From Episyrphus balteatus (lineage: Eukaryota > Arthropoda > Insecta > Diptera > Syrphidae), in NCBI RefSeq assembly GCF_945859705.1, contig NC_079136.1, positions 85,436,867 to 85,500,866 on the forward strand: DNA of 64,000 nucleotides. The letters are read 5' to 3'. The position numbers were made by a program, and so were the translations under genes. Positions 32,731-43,018 of this stretch are shown one piece after another; positions within the stretch are counted from its first letter, which is position 1; every line of letters begins with the position of its first letter. The notes beneath the pieces were generated by a model. The model saw only the letters and a list, made by a program, of their open reading frames with translations. It did no database searches and was not told where the DNA came from.

Positions 32731-34325
32731 GTAAATTGGAAACGAGATATATTATGGCATTTTAAAATCCCAATTTTTTCAATCTTCAATAAGGTCTCAA
32801 ATCAAGACCTTTTTTTTTCAACTCTCCAACAATTCCAGGAAGAAATCGATGAACTCATTCAAAAGATATATATTAGGGTGGGTCAAAAAAATCGAAATTC
32901 TTTTTTTTGAATTGGTACTCCGAAAAATCGATTGCTAGACCCCTCTAGAATATACACACCAAATATGAGCTCTTTATATTTATGGGAAGGTCCTCCGCTT
33001 TGCAATTTTCCATTTTTACATCAAGCTTCTACTAACAAAAAATAATTTTTTTATTAATTAACTTTTTAGCAAATTTCTTTTCATATTCTTGTAGAAAATT
33101 GAACGCTCTACAAAAAAGGCCTTATAAACTTTTTTCGTTTATCTAACCGTTGAATAGATATTTGAGGTCCAAAAATCGAGAAAATCTTTAAAAATTCGTT
33201 TTTTGTTCTTAATTTTGTAACAAATTGAAAAATTATAATGATCAACTGCGCAAGACATATTCTTGTTGAAAATTGATTGCTCCACAAAAAAGGTCTTATT
33301 AACTTTTTTCATTAATCTAACCATTCTAAAGATATTCGAGGTCAAAGTTAAAAAAAAATATAAAAACATTTTATATTTTTAAAAAATTTCTAATTCAGTG
33401 AAACTTCGTTATTTTCAAATTAGCAAGATATATTCTTGTAGGGGCTTAAACGTTCTACAAAAAATTCCTTGAAATGAAATTGAATGCTTTAACCGTTTAG
33501 AAGATATTAGTATCCAAATCGCAGTGCATACGGGTCATAAGAAAACTATTGAAATCAGTGAGCATTGGTTTTGGATACCAATATCTTCTAAACGGTTAAA
33601 GCAATCAATTTCATTCCAAGGAATTTTTTGTAGAACGTTTAAGCCTCTACAAGAATATATCTTGCTAATTTGAAAATAATGAAGTTTCAGTGAATTAGAA
33701 AATTTTTTAAAATATAAAATGTTTTTATATTTTTTTTTAACTTTGACCTCGAATATCTTTAGAATGGTTAGATTAATGAAAAAAGTTAACAAGACCTTTT
33801 TTGTGGAGCAATCAATTTTCAACAAGAATATGTCTTGCGCGTTTGATCATTATAATTTTTCAATTTGTTACAAAATTAAGAACAAAAAACGAATTTTTAA
33901 AGATTTTCTCGATTTTTGGACCTCAAATATCTATTCAACGGTTAGATAAACGAAAAAAGTTTATAAGGCCTTTTTTGTAGAGCGTTCAATTTCCTACAAG
34001 AATATGAAAAGAAATTTGCTAAAAAGTCAATTAATAAAAAAATTATTTTTTTTTAGTAGAAGCTTGATGTAAAAATGGAAAATTGCAAAGCGGAGGACCT
34101 TCCCATTAATATAAAGAGCTCATATTTGGTGTGTATATTCTAGAGGGGTCTAGCAATCGATTTTTCGGAGTACCAAATCAAAAAAAAAAATTTCGATTTT
34201 TTTGACCCACCCTAATATATATACTGAATGAAGCAATCAAATTTACCCAAAAAGAAATCTTATCTGTTGAACCAGGGTATAGAGGCCGAGATGGAATTGC
34301 TAAACAAGAATACACTAAATCCTGA
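32731..34325 (+). pseudogene. Open coding-like stretch split by a foldback element
   Basis: The frame is open from 32731 to 32873 and resumes after the element at 34223, running in the same phase to TGA at 34323-34325 if the insert and one 8-bp target copy are ignored. Within it are charged, amphipathic segments such as FQEEIDELIQK before and LNEAIKFTQKEI after the insertion, then a basic, glycine-containing tail. Base use is less homopolymeric than in the surroundings. TTCCAG at 32833-32838 could alternatively be a splice acceptor. The family is not recognised; a coiled-coil region of an old retroelement protein is one possibility, not shown. As it stands it is broken by 1341 bp. Confidence 0.35.
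32874..34214. mobile_element. 1341-bp foldback element with 8-bp target duplication
   Basis: Ends TAGGGTGGGTCAAAAAAATC and its inverse, flanked by ATATATAT at 32866-32873 and 34215-34222. Arms of about 645 bp surround a loop of about 51 bp (33519-33569). Each arm holds three related modules built on a CTTGTAGAAAATTGAACGC, CTACAAAAAAGGCCTTAT and TCTAACCGTTGAATAGATAT pattern. TAGGG-type ends with 8-bp duplications fit the hAT superfamily (also P elements), although an AT-repeat target makes the duplication length less certain. Matching open frames at 33139-33369 (-) and 33719-33949 (+) are mirror images of the arms, not genes. Confidence 0.85.
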
Positions 34326-34377
34326 CAATGATACTCTTTGATGCTTTGTCAGTTCCACGCAAAAGGAATGTTTTAAA

Positions 34378-34450
34378 GTGCTGAGGGCTGGGATACAAAC
34401 CCGATCATCTTGGCTTCATAGTGCATTGGACTGACTATTGCGACTGACCC
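34378..34450 (-). ncRNA. Possible tRNA-derived SINE head
   Basis: On the minus strand GGGTTTGTATCCCAGCCC resembles a T arm and B box, preceded by CAATGCACTATGAAGCCAAG. The upstream A-box region is poor. Decayed and uncertain. Confidence 0.3.
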
Positions 34451-34899
34451 TACAAAGGGTTGCTCATAAAAAATTCAATTTCCAAGAAAATATGTGAGAC
34501 TGGATTTTTTCAATTCAAATCAAAAATCAAAACGATGCAACGTGTTTCGGTGATGTACCATCATCATTATGGATAAAGCTTTGTTTTAAAAATTTGACGA
34601 TCGATGGTGCTAGGAATACGCAAGGATAATACAAAGGATTCTCGAAATGGTTGCCTGAAGAAAGTTTTGATAAAATATGTTCTTATTTATAAGATAGGTT
34701 GATGCAACGTTGAATCAAGTAATCTCAGATATCAGTTATCACTCGACTCCCAACATGTTAAGTCGGCTCTTATTCTACTTCGTTTTAGTAATTTATGTAT
34801 ATTAGTTTGTCACATACAGCCAAATAACGGTGTGGCAACACATTCAATATTTTTTTCAATAAAGAAAAGAAGAAACTACTGAATTAGGCTATTTTCAAT

Positions 34900-34940
34900 T
34901 TGGTCACTGTGGTGTATGCGCAACATTTTTTTTCAACATA
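34900..34940 (+). repeat. Repeat E module
   Basis: GGTCACTGTGGTGTATGCGC then AACATTTTTTTTCAA, as at 45618. Confidence 0.5.
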
Positions 34941-35209
34941 TTATGTTTGGTTTAGTAAAATGTTACAAAAACTTTGAAAAATGTATTTTTGTTTTTAGAT
35001 CATTATAAATAAAAATAAATATAAATAAATAAAGACTAAAATAGTAATCTTTAAAATAAGTAGCGAAAGCAGCGTCATTTTTTTTTTCAATTTTTGCAAA
35101 AGTGCTTAGCGATTTTTTAAGCTTTATTTTAGCATTCTATATTCCCTATATTCTACTTGAGAAAAAGAAGAAGGTTAGTCAAGCTTTTAAAAAGTGCAAA
35201 AGCTAACAC

Positions 35210-36185
35210 TATTAAAAACAAAAGAAACAAATTGCACACTTTTCCAAATATACCCATATTTTCTTTACATCTAAAAAAAACACCCTTTCACATGAAAAAA
35301 ATTTACAGTTTTACTTTATTCGTAATTCCCATGGGAAATACAACATTTTTAATAAATTTCATAAGGGTAACTTTTATACTATTGATTTTGTCGGACTTAT
35401 CGCAGATTTCCCTTATTTCCCAAAAAAAAAAAACACCCTTTCACCTAAAATATTTTTATAGACTACTTAGATTCTTGGTTTCTGTTATAAATCAAACAGT
35501 TTTCCAGTTGTTGTGGTACTAATTCCGAATTTCATCATATCTTAAAAAAAAAAAAAAACACCCTTTAACTCAAGAAACTTTTGTACACTTTATGGATTCT
35601 TAATTCTTATACCAAACAAAACTTTTTCACCAAGTTTTAAAAATTAATAAAATATAAGTCAGCTGTTATGATACCTTTCTCACACACAACTCAACCCACC
35701 AAAAAACACCCTTTCACCAAAAATATTTTTTAAAAAATAAATTTTTATAAGAAAAGTCACCTAATTTGTTAAAGTATTTTTAAAAACTTTATGAATCCTT
35801 TGTCCCTGCTTTATCTAAAACCTTTATCCCGAATTTTGTCATTGTAGCATGTTTTTCACATAGGTTTCTGTTATATTTTACCTGTGAAAGTGAAAAAACA
35901 AGCACCCTTGTTTTTAATCGGCAATAACTTTTCTTAGAGCAATCGTATTGACTTTATTTTTATGTCATTAGATTCAACATCAAAAAAATACCTTAAAAAC
36001 ATGTTTCATATGATGATATTCCACACACAATTTCTTGCACTATATTTTTGAGCTTCACCCCCTCCCTCTTGTCCGCGAAAAAACACCCTTCCACCCAACT
36101 TTTTTGTATAGACTTTTTTTGTCCTTGGTTCTTATCCCAAAAGCAAACTTTTTGTCAAGTTTCATGAGTGTATACATTTTTTTTT
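35210..36185. repeat. Diverged tandem repeat array, period about 125-200 bp
   Basis: AAAAAACACCCTTTCAC-like starts occur at about 35276, 35428, 35555, 35702, 35903 and 36080. Most are followed by a TTTTTGTAGAC-like segment, GATTCTTGGTTCTTATACC-like and AACTTTTTCACCAAGTTT-like segments. The units are strongly diverged and unequal. Partial open frames through it repeat a KKTPFH-type word because of the repeat, not because of a gene. Confidence 0.65.
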
Positions 36186-37399
36186 TAAATGCCTATTTTA
36201 CCTGTACTATATCGGTATGTGAGCTTATTAATATTCTAGGTAGCATGGCTTTCGAAAAGCAGTTTCTTGTTAGAAAATATCATTAGATCTTGTATAATTA
36301 TTATAATAATGTATGTCCCGGAAAAGAACCACCCTAGTGTGCATGTGCCTACTATCAATTTAACAGTAAGTACTGTTAGAATCAAACTGGTTCATCATTG
36401 AGCTTCGAAAGATGCAAGTGTGCACAAAGCCTTACTTCGGCCACCTTTCATGCGTTTTAATCTGTTTGACCAGAGTTCTTAGATGGATTGTAACAGTGCA
36501 CTACTTTACATATTATATTAAATCACAAGATCAAGTAAATATTTTTAAATCAATTTATTCGAACGACATGAATTGAAATTGAGACCAATTGAGACCAATT
36601 GCCTTATTTTTATTTTTATTTTTCCTCCAAATCCATAAATACTTTAGGCTGAAAAAAGTTCACGAGAAGATGGAAGCAATAACTTTAATATACATTTTTT
36701 ATAAGCCTAAAAGAAAAAAAAAGAAAACAAGTAAATGTTAATGTCAAAATGTGGCTTTCTGAAGAGTCTTATACTATTTTTATAACACATTAGAAGCAAA
36801 CAAAAGTCTCGATACATAATAGGGAGATACAATATTCGTGACAAGTGACAGACTGTTGACACCATCATGCAATTTAACAAACTCAACACAACACAACACG
36901 ATGGCTCTTCGTCGCGTCTCGTAGGCACCCCTGACATATGTCAAAATTGGACTCCATTAATTACCGTCAATTGGCGATGTTTTATGGGGATCGATTGTCA
37001 AACTTTAGGTTCAAAGCCCATTTTCATTTGAGAAAAATATTTTTATTTTATTAAATTTGTTGTTTTTTTTTCGTTTTCATTTATTTTTGTTTTTTTTTTT
37101 TTTTTAAAGAGAGAAGGTTTTTTCTTCTCCCTGATGTCCGTCCATCGAACAGCAAAGTGAAAGGCAATCATTAATTTTCGAAACGAAATTCTCCTGGGTG
37201 ACATTTTATTTTTCCAACACATTAGGTGAATGAAAAAGTTTGGATTTTTTTTTTTTTTTTTTATTTTATTGGATGTCCCTTCAGCCAACGAGGATACTGA
37301 TTTAAGTTGATAAGACGAAAAAAAAGAGGGTCATTGCTTTTCGACCTAAGTTTGGTATTTTTTTTTTTTTTTTGTATCTCTTATTTTTATTTCTGGTGT
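36186..37399. other. Gene-free mostly unique stretch
   Basis: 36290-37040 is less AT-biased and non-repetitive (for example CGATGGCTCTTCGTCGCGTC near 36899) but has no long open frame or convincing splice sites. 37040-37390 is rich in long T runs. Confidence 0.4.
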
Positions 37400-38011
37400 T
37401 TTTTACTTGCTCTATAGGGCAAGTATTGGTTTCGTGTCGAAAAAAAAATTTGAGGTTTTAATCAAAACCAACATTACGATGATGGAGAATTCCAAAAAAG
37501 TGGGTCTCGCAAATCCGTCCGTGCGTCTGTGCGTCTGTGCGTCTGTGCGTCTGTGCGTCTGTGCGTCCATCTGTACACATTTCCACAGCCTTAACGCGTG
37601 GATGGATTTTCTTCAAATTTGGTACAGATGATTTTTATGGAATTCTGAAAGTTGGTTTTTTTTGTTTTTTTTATATCTCGTTTAGATCGTATACCTCCCA
37701 TACAAAAAAATACGATATTGCGAATTTCTCGAAAACGGCTCTAACGATTTTGATTAAACTTTGTATACGTAATATTTAAAGCAATGGCAATAAAATTGCA
37801 TTTTTATTTTTTCTCAAAAAAGTCAAATACAAAAAAAAAAATTTTTTTATATGAAAAAAATTTAGTCTAAATGTTGGCTCTTCCCCAACCTCAACAAAAT
37901 TTCTTTAAAATTTATTTTAGAGGCAGCTCGTAAAATCTACAAGTAAACTAACATAAAAATGCTTTGAACTGCAAGAGCAAGTACGTGCGACCCCAGTCGT
38001 GCATTTTATTT
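37400..38011 (-). mobile_element. Repeat B, copy 2
   Basis: Inverted relative to copy 1 and nearly colinear with it, from the terminal hairpin (ACTTGC-TCTATAGG-GCAAGT at about 37405-37424) to GCACGACTGGGGTCGCACGT at its 5' end. It carries an expanded central minisatellite and, near 37815-37870, a segment with A runs that copy 1 lacks. Open frames 37407-37631 and 37537-37779 arise from the repeat. Confidence 0.8.
37521..37568. repeat. GTGCGTCT minisatellite, six 8-bp units
   Basis: Five exact GTGCGTCT units and a sixth ending CC, in the middle of repeat B copy 2. The corresponding positions in copies 1 and 3 have only about two units, so the tract is variable between copies. Confidence 0.9.
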
Positions 38012-38639
38012 GATATTGAATCCAAAGACAAAACATTCAGTGACGTTTGATTCCGTGATGGGCCTGGAGATTGGAAAAAAAAATCATTCCTGTTTGTATT
38101 ACGGTATATAGGCACATATATTGTTCATTGAGAGAATCGTATTATCTTATCTCCGATTTTGTTTTTTATTTATTTAAGAATCAATAAAAGCAATTAAATT
38201 AAGTCACAACTTCAATTAAAAGTTTTTTTTTTATTTTTCAAAGAAGATCATAGGTATTAAGTGATTTGAAAATTTAGAAATGAAAAAAAAAATCTTAATA
38301 TAAATAAATAAAACGCACGATTGAGTCGCAGGGACTTTATACTATTAGTAAACATCAATCTATCAAACGAACTTATAGGTTTTCAAAATAATGAAATACT
38401 TTAATACAGACAAAAGACAAAACATTTTGAAATTTGATTCTTAAAGAGATAATAAGCTTTAATATGATACTCCATCAGCTTGTCTTTAAACGACTCTCAC
38501 ATACATATTTTTAGGGAAAATAAAATAACGTTATCTGAAATATACGGACTATATTTTTACTTGATATGGTTATATGACGGTAAGAGGAATGATTAAATAA
38601 TATTTTTTTTGTAAAAAAAAAGGATAAAAAAAAGTATTC

Positions 38640-38705
38640 GGCTTTCTTAAGGTTCGAACCAAGGACCTCTGGGGCAAAATAGATATGTAGTTCAATGGTC
38701 GAAAT
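38640..38705 (-). ncRNA. Possible decayed tRNA-like element
   Basis: On the minus strand, GTCCTTGGTTCGAACCTTAA contains a B-box-like core GGTTCGAACC, preceded by TTGAACTACATATCTATTTTG. No convincing A box or clean T arm. A T run follows. Confidence 0.3.
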
Positions 38706-38879
38706 TAAGAATTAATGGTGTTTAAATAAAATTATTAACATTTTCTTTCAACATTAAAAAGTCTTCCGGATAAAAGTTTGGCGATTAGCCTCGAATGCCG
38801 TGGAAACGATAAAAGTTTGCAAAAAAAACTTCAAAATTTGTACTACGAAGGCTTTTGGTTCCCAAAAGTTTTATTTAAA

Positions 38880-39078
38880 ATGAAATGGTGCGGAGGTAAT
38901 GCAGCGGTTTAGAAATTTTTAAAATGGTACAGACGTAATGCGGTGTTGTGGCAGCGGTTTAGAAATGTTTGATGATGGTGCGGCGTCGGTGCGTTGGTGG
39001 TGCGGCGGCGCGGTGCAATAGAAATTTCTGATAATGGTGCTATGGTCAAAAAGCCGCGCAGACGTAGTGCGGAAGAAT
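38880..39078. repeat. GC-rich minisatellite
   Basis: GCAGCGGTTTAGAAAT occurs at about 38901 and 38951, and GCAATAGAAATTTCTGATAA near 39014 is a third related unit. The spacers are rich in GGTGCGG. The unit is about 50-63 bp. It is a sharp GC-rich island in AT-rich DNA. Confidence 0.6.
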
Positions 39079-39332
39079 TCCATAACAGGCAGGATAAACG
39101 TTGCCCAAAGCAAGCATTTTTTTTGGCGAATAATGATAAATACGTAGTTGCGGTTTTGCTCTTAAATTCTTGATAGAGTTTTACTCTTTAAATTGGTAAT
39201 TTCTAAGTTAACTCTTTAACTACTAGGTCCTGGCATGGTACTTATCTTCCTTTAACGCAAAACCAATAATCGTACAATGCAACATCTCTCAGACCTCTGC
39301 CAAAATTTTACTCCAAAACATTCCCACTGGGC

Positions 39333-39700
39333 CAGGGGCGGACACACCATTGGGGCAAGTGGGGCGGTGGTACCTCGGGGCCCCCGACACGCCAGGGCCC
39401 CGACTGGAGACAATGCAGAAAAGGCAACTTACCTATTATAAAAGTAACGAAAGAAAAGATATTTGACACAAAACAAAAACAAAAGAGAAAAATTATATTC
39501 TTCAGTTTGATGCATAATAAAAAATATTACCTCAGGGGCCCCAAAAAATAAATCGGTTTTCTAAAAAAAAATTATACATTATCTTAGGGCCCCAAAAAAT
39601 GTTACTTGAATAATAATAATCTAAGCAACCAACAAATGATACATCAAGGGCCCCAAAAAAAAAGTAGGGGCCCCCAAATATCAATGGAGCCCCAAAATTT
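39333..39700. mobile_element. GC-rich element end with GGGGCCCC repeats (possible hAT-like end)
   Basis: CAGGGGCGGACACACCATTG resembles hAT-type ends (CAGGG), followed by GGGGCAAGTGGGGCGGTGG and CTCGGGGCCCCCGACACG. GGGGCCCCAAAAAA-like blocks then recur at about 39535, 39586, 39649, 39667 and 39689. No opposite end or target duplication was found, so the class is a guess. Confidence 0.4.
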
Positions 39701-41199
39701 AACCCTTTCCTTAACTTCGAATATATTTTTATATTCTTTTAATTGATATAATTGTGCATTAGACTTCATTAATCAGTTAATAAATAAAATCAACAATTTA
39801 TTAATCTAACTCAGCCCCAAATATCAGAAAAAGTTGAAAAATGCTTTACATGCTATACCATGTCACACCTTAATGTGGCATTTGATATTTCGATTAATCT
39901 GTTTTGTTAAACTCAAGTCGCGTGGTTTGTCAAATTGGTGCCTTCAATTGGTTTTATTTCAATTTATTAATGAGTTTGCATGTCGTTATTGGTTAAAAGG
40001 TACTATTGGAATAAGATAGTGGTAAAATTTGTGACTGGATCCTTACTTGTAAGATTCGCGATTCTTAAAAGGTTTTATTGATTTTTTTTTCGAAATGTTA
40101 TTTTTTTTAGTTTATCGTCTTTTATAGATCTAACCAAGATTACGAGAAATGGAACATAGATTCAATTTAAACTTACATATTTAGTTTTAAAATTTTAAGT
40201 GCGAGGTTGATCAAAATCAGTGGAAAATTATACAGTGAAGTGTTAAAAAACAAAAAAAAAACGTTTTTGCTTTTCATTGATACAAATATTCAACGATAGT
40301 TTATAATAACCCTCCCTTAATCACAAAATATAGTTCGTGTTAATTTTTGTCATACTTTTTCTTTGTAGAAAAAAAAAATATATACATTATTCAAGTTCTT
40401 AAAATATTACAAGACCCTGTTTCTTTATATTTTTTTTTCTCTATGTTTTTTCATAAAATATGCTTCACATTAAGAATGGTTAAAATAACTGAGTCCTTTT
40501 TTATGCTACAAGACGAGTAAAAACATAACTCAAATTTAAGATGCATTATTATTATACCCAACCAACAACACCGCACTTATCACACGTTAAAATTTCAACG
40601 AAATATTTTCGACTCCTCATAATAATATAAATCTGAGTTACTTTAGATAAATACAATTTTGTATTTTTTTCTTCTATGGCGAAGCGGCGGCGCCAGCACG
40701 GTCTGTATTAAGCAAGATTAATGTTAACCCATGAATTTTGTTTTTTGTTGTAACAGACAGTAGAGGAGCCACACCAGACCAAGCATAAGTGACCCATCTG
40801 CTATTATATTATGGGTCTATATCTAATGAAAAAAAAAAATATCATAAATGTTAGGTACGGTAAGACTTGATAATGCGAGTAAAACTTCCTTAATTCATAA
40901 TTTAGTAAGTTTTCCAGTCCCGTATTCATCCATCATTAAAAAGGAATGAGTAAAACACATATTATAAAAACGGTGAAAATGAGTCAAAATTTTCAAAATA
41001 ATTTGTTTACAACTTTTATATTTTAAATTACAATTTATGTTTAGTCAACAGTAGCTATAACCAAAACTTCAAGTAAAATCGAATAAACTTAGGTATATTA
41101 AGGCCTTTCAAATGAGTCCTAAATCATAACTAAAGCCTTTATGTTTTGTAAAAAGTATAAAAATGATTTCTTTGAAATCACACATTTTTCATTAGAAAA
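39701..41199. other. Gene-free stretch with a small GC-rich spot
   Basis: Mostly AT-rich. At about 40676-40710, GGCGAAGCGGCGGCGCCAGC stands out as GC-rich; it opens a frame of only 11 codons. No supported gene. Confidence 0.4.
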
Positions 41200-41590
41200 A
41201 TCGAAAAAAAATGAACTTTTTTTTCTTTACACATCATATTGTCAATATTTTTATATGACAACCTATAGTAAATTTTATATCATCGGAAAGCTTATTATTT
41301 AAGCTTTTAATATTCACTTCAATCATGTTTATACGACATCTAGAAAAAAAACAATGTTTTGTTTTCTTCCATTTCGATTTGCCCCATTTTTTTATCTGGC
41401 AACTTATAATAAATTTTAAATCATTGGCTATCACATCTTATCGTTTCACCTTTAAAAATATGCCTTAACCATATCTGTACGACATCTACAAAAAATGTTA
41501 CAATTTTTGAAAGACAATTATGTCAAAATTAAAACTGAAATTACGGCACTTCCTTAACTAATGGCAGTATTAGGGAAACCAGAAAAACAG
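41200..41590 (+). repeat. Repeat A, diverged fragment with two modules
   Basis: Two successive modules, each with ACAACCTATAGTAAATTTTA-like and AAGCTTATTATTTAAGC-like parts and a TACGACATCTA block (41334 and 41489). ACTGAAATTACGGCACTTCC follows at about 41535, equivalent to CTGAGATTACGGTACTTCC at 3231 in copy 1. Strongly diverged. Confidence 0.6.
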
Positions 41591-42605
41591 CTCAGATTTT
41601 AAATTTAATCAAACATTTTCGATGTTGCCGTATTGTTTTTTTTTTTTTATTTTATTGAAGATTTGTGTGAACAAAAAAAATTTTGTTTTCGAAAATTTTA
41701 TTTTGTTTTCATAAATTAAATGATACCAAAATATTGTCTAGGTAATTTAAGGGAAAAAAAAATATACGAGAGTTAGGGACAGCTTTCCATCGTTGAATTA
41801 ATAGATGCAATTTCTCACAAATTTTCTCTAAACACAAAAAAAAATTGATCACAACGGAAACGCTTACAATATTTAAATATACATTTGTTAAAAGCTAGAG
41901 GCTTACTAATATTTTTGTAAAATTAAGTAAATTGATTAAAGCATTTTTGAAAAACGGGAACATGTCTTTTTTTAATTTTTAAAATGTCAATTATGTCTTA
42001 CTTTTTATAAAAGAAAATAAAAAAGTGGTTCATTTTCAAAGACTTTTTTTATCAGAAGTTTTTTTTTTTTTAAATTAACTTATTTTTTTTTTTCAAAGTT
42101 CAAAATTTAGATAAATAGTTTTTTTTTCCTTATTTAACAGCCTTTATTTTTGAAGGTTACACAGATAAAGTTTGAAGGTCTTGTTTGCCAAAGTCAATCA
42201 AAGAAAATCAATTATTTCAATACAAAAATTCAGTTTTTATCAAAAAAATCCAATGTAAGTAATTTTTAATTTTTTTTTTTCAAAACTGTAATGTAGGTAT
42301 ATTACCTTTCCTTCTTCTGAATTTACCGAATAATATTTATGATGAAACATTTTTAAAGATAAATTCATATTATATTGCGAAAAAGTTAAATTAAAAAAAA
42401 AGTAAGTTATTCCACTTTAGTTAGGTGTGTTTAAACATTTTGCAAAGCTATAAATTCCAAAATTTGATAAAAATATGAACCTGTTTTATAGGCAAAGCCA
42501 TTAAATAGAAAAAAACAAAACACACGCTGCTGAGAAGGTGCATGAGTGCATTTTTCATTAAACTAAAAAAAAATTGTCTTTTTTTTTATTAAAAAAAAAA
42601 AGTCC
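41591..42605. other. Gene-free AT-rich stretch
   Basis: Dominated by A and T runs; no element ends or exons recognised. Confidence 0.4.
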
Positions 42606-42624
42606 TCTAAGCCCCGTTCTCCCC
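42606..42624 (-). repeat. Solo end related to the 1051 element
   Basis: On the minus strand GGGGAGAACGGGGCTTAGA, preceded by TA (42625-42626), is close to the tip GGGGAGAGTGGGGCTAAAT of the 980-bp element. No partner end found. Confidence 0.4.
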
Positions 42625-42984
42625 TACTTGCGACATAGTTATTTGTTTTATCTTTTACGAGGTCCAAACGTTCCCTTCATCAGATTCTACAAAAACCAAA
42701 ATACCATAGTAACATATAAATTCACATCAAGTGTCAAAATAATTGGTCATTTGTGCCATTCTATTCAAAGGCTGCTATATTTTTTACGCAAATTTTTGGT
42801 GCAAATAAGGTTAACTTACCGATCTTTATGTGAACTTTATTTTCAATTCCTTGACAATATTTAAGGTTGTTGCTATAAATTCTAATATTTATGTATGTTT
42901 CTCCTTTCACCGAATCGGGAAGAGAAAACACGTCCACCAACCGACAATTCCAGCGTCTTATGATTGTGAAAGAGTGAGTGAGAG

Positions 42985-43018
42985 AAAAAAAACTTACCTC
43001 CTGCAACAAAAAAAAAAA
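42985..43018 (-). promoter_or_regulatory. Candidate minus-strand tandem splice acceptor/donor
   Basis: On the minus strand a T run then GTTGCAGGAG|GTAAGT: an acceptor CAG, three bases later a second AG directly joined to a donor. It could be a NAGNAG-type recursive splice site or a 3-nt microexon. The T run is a homopolymer common here, so chance is a serious alternative. Confidence 0.25.

Noticed and set aside
33139..33949. Two nearly identical 76-codon proteins on opposite strands
   Set aside because: They are mirror images produced by the arms of the 32874 foldback, so they do not support a gene.
22071..37631. Similar 67- and 74-codon frames at 22071-22274 (-) and 37407-37631 (+)
   Set aside because: Both are the same part of repeat B; similarity reflects the repeat and there is no coding signature.
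40676..40712. Short GC-rich frame starting ATGGCGAAGCGGCGG
   Set aside because: It stops after 11 codons and has no supporting context.
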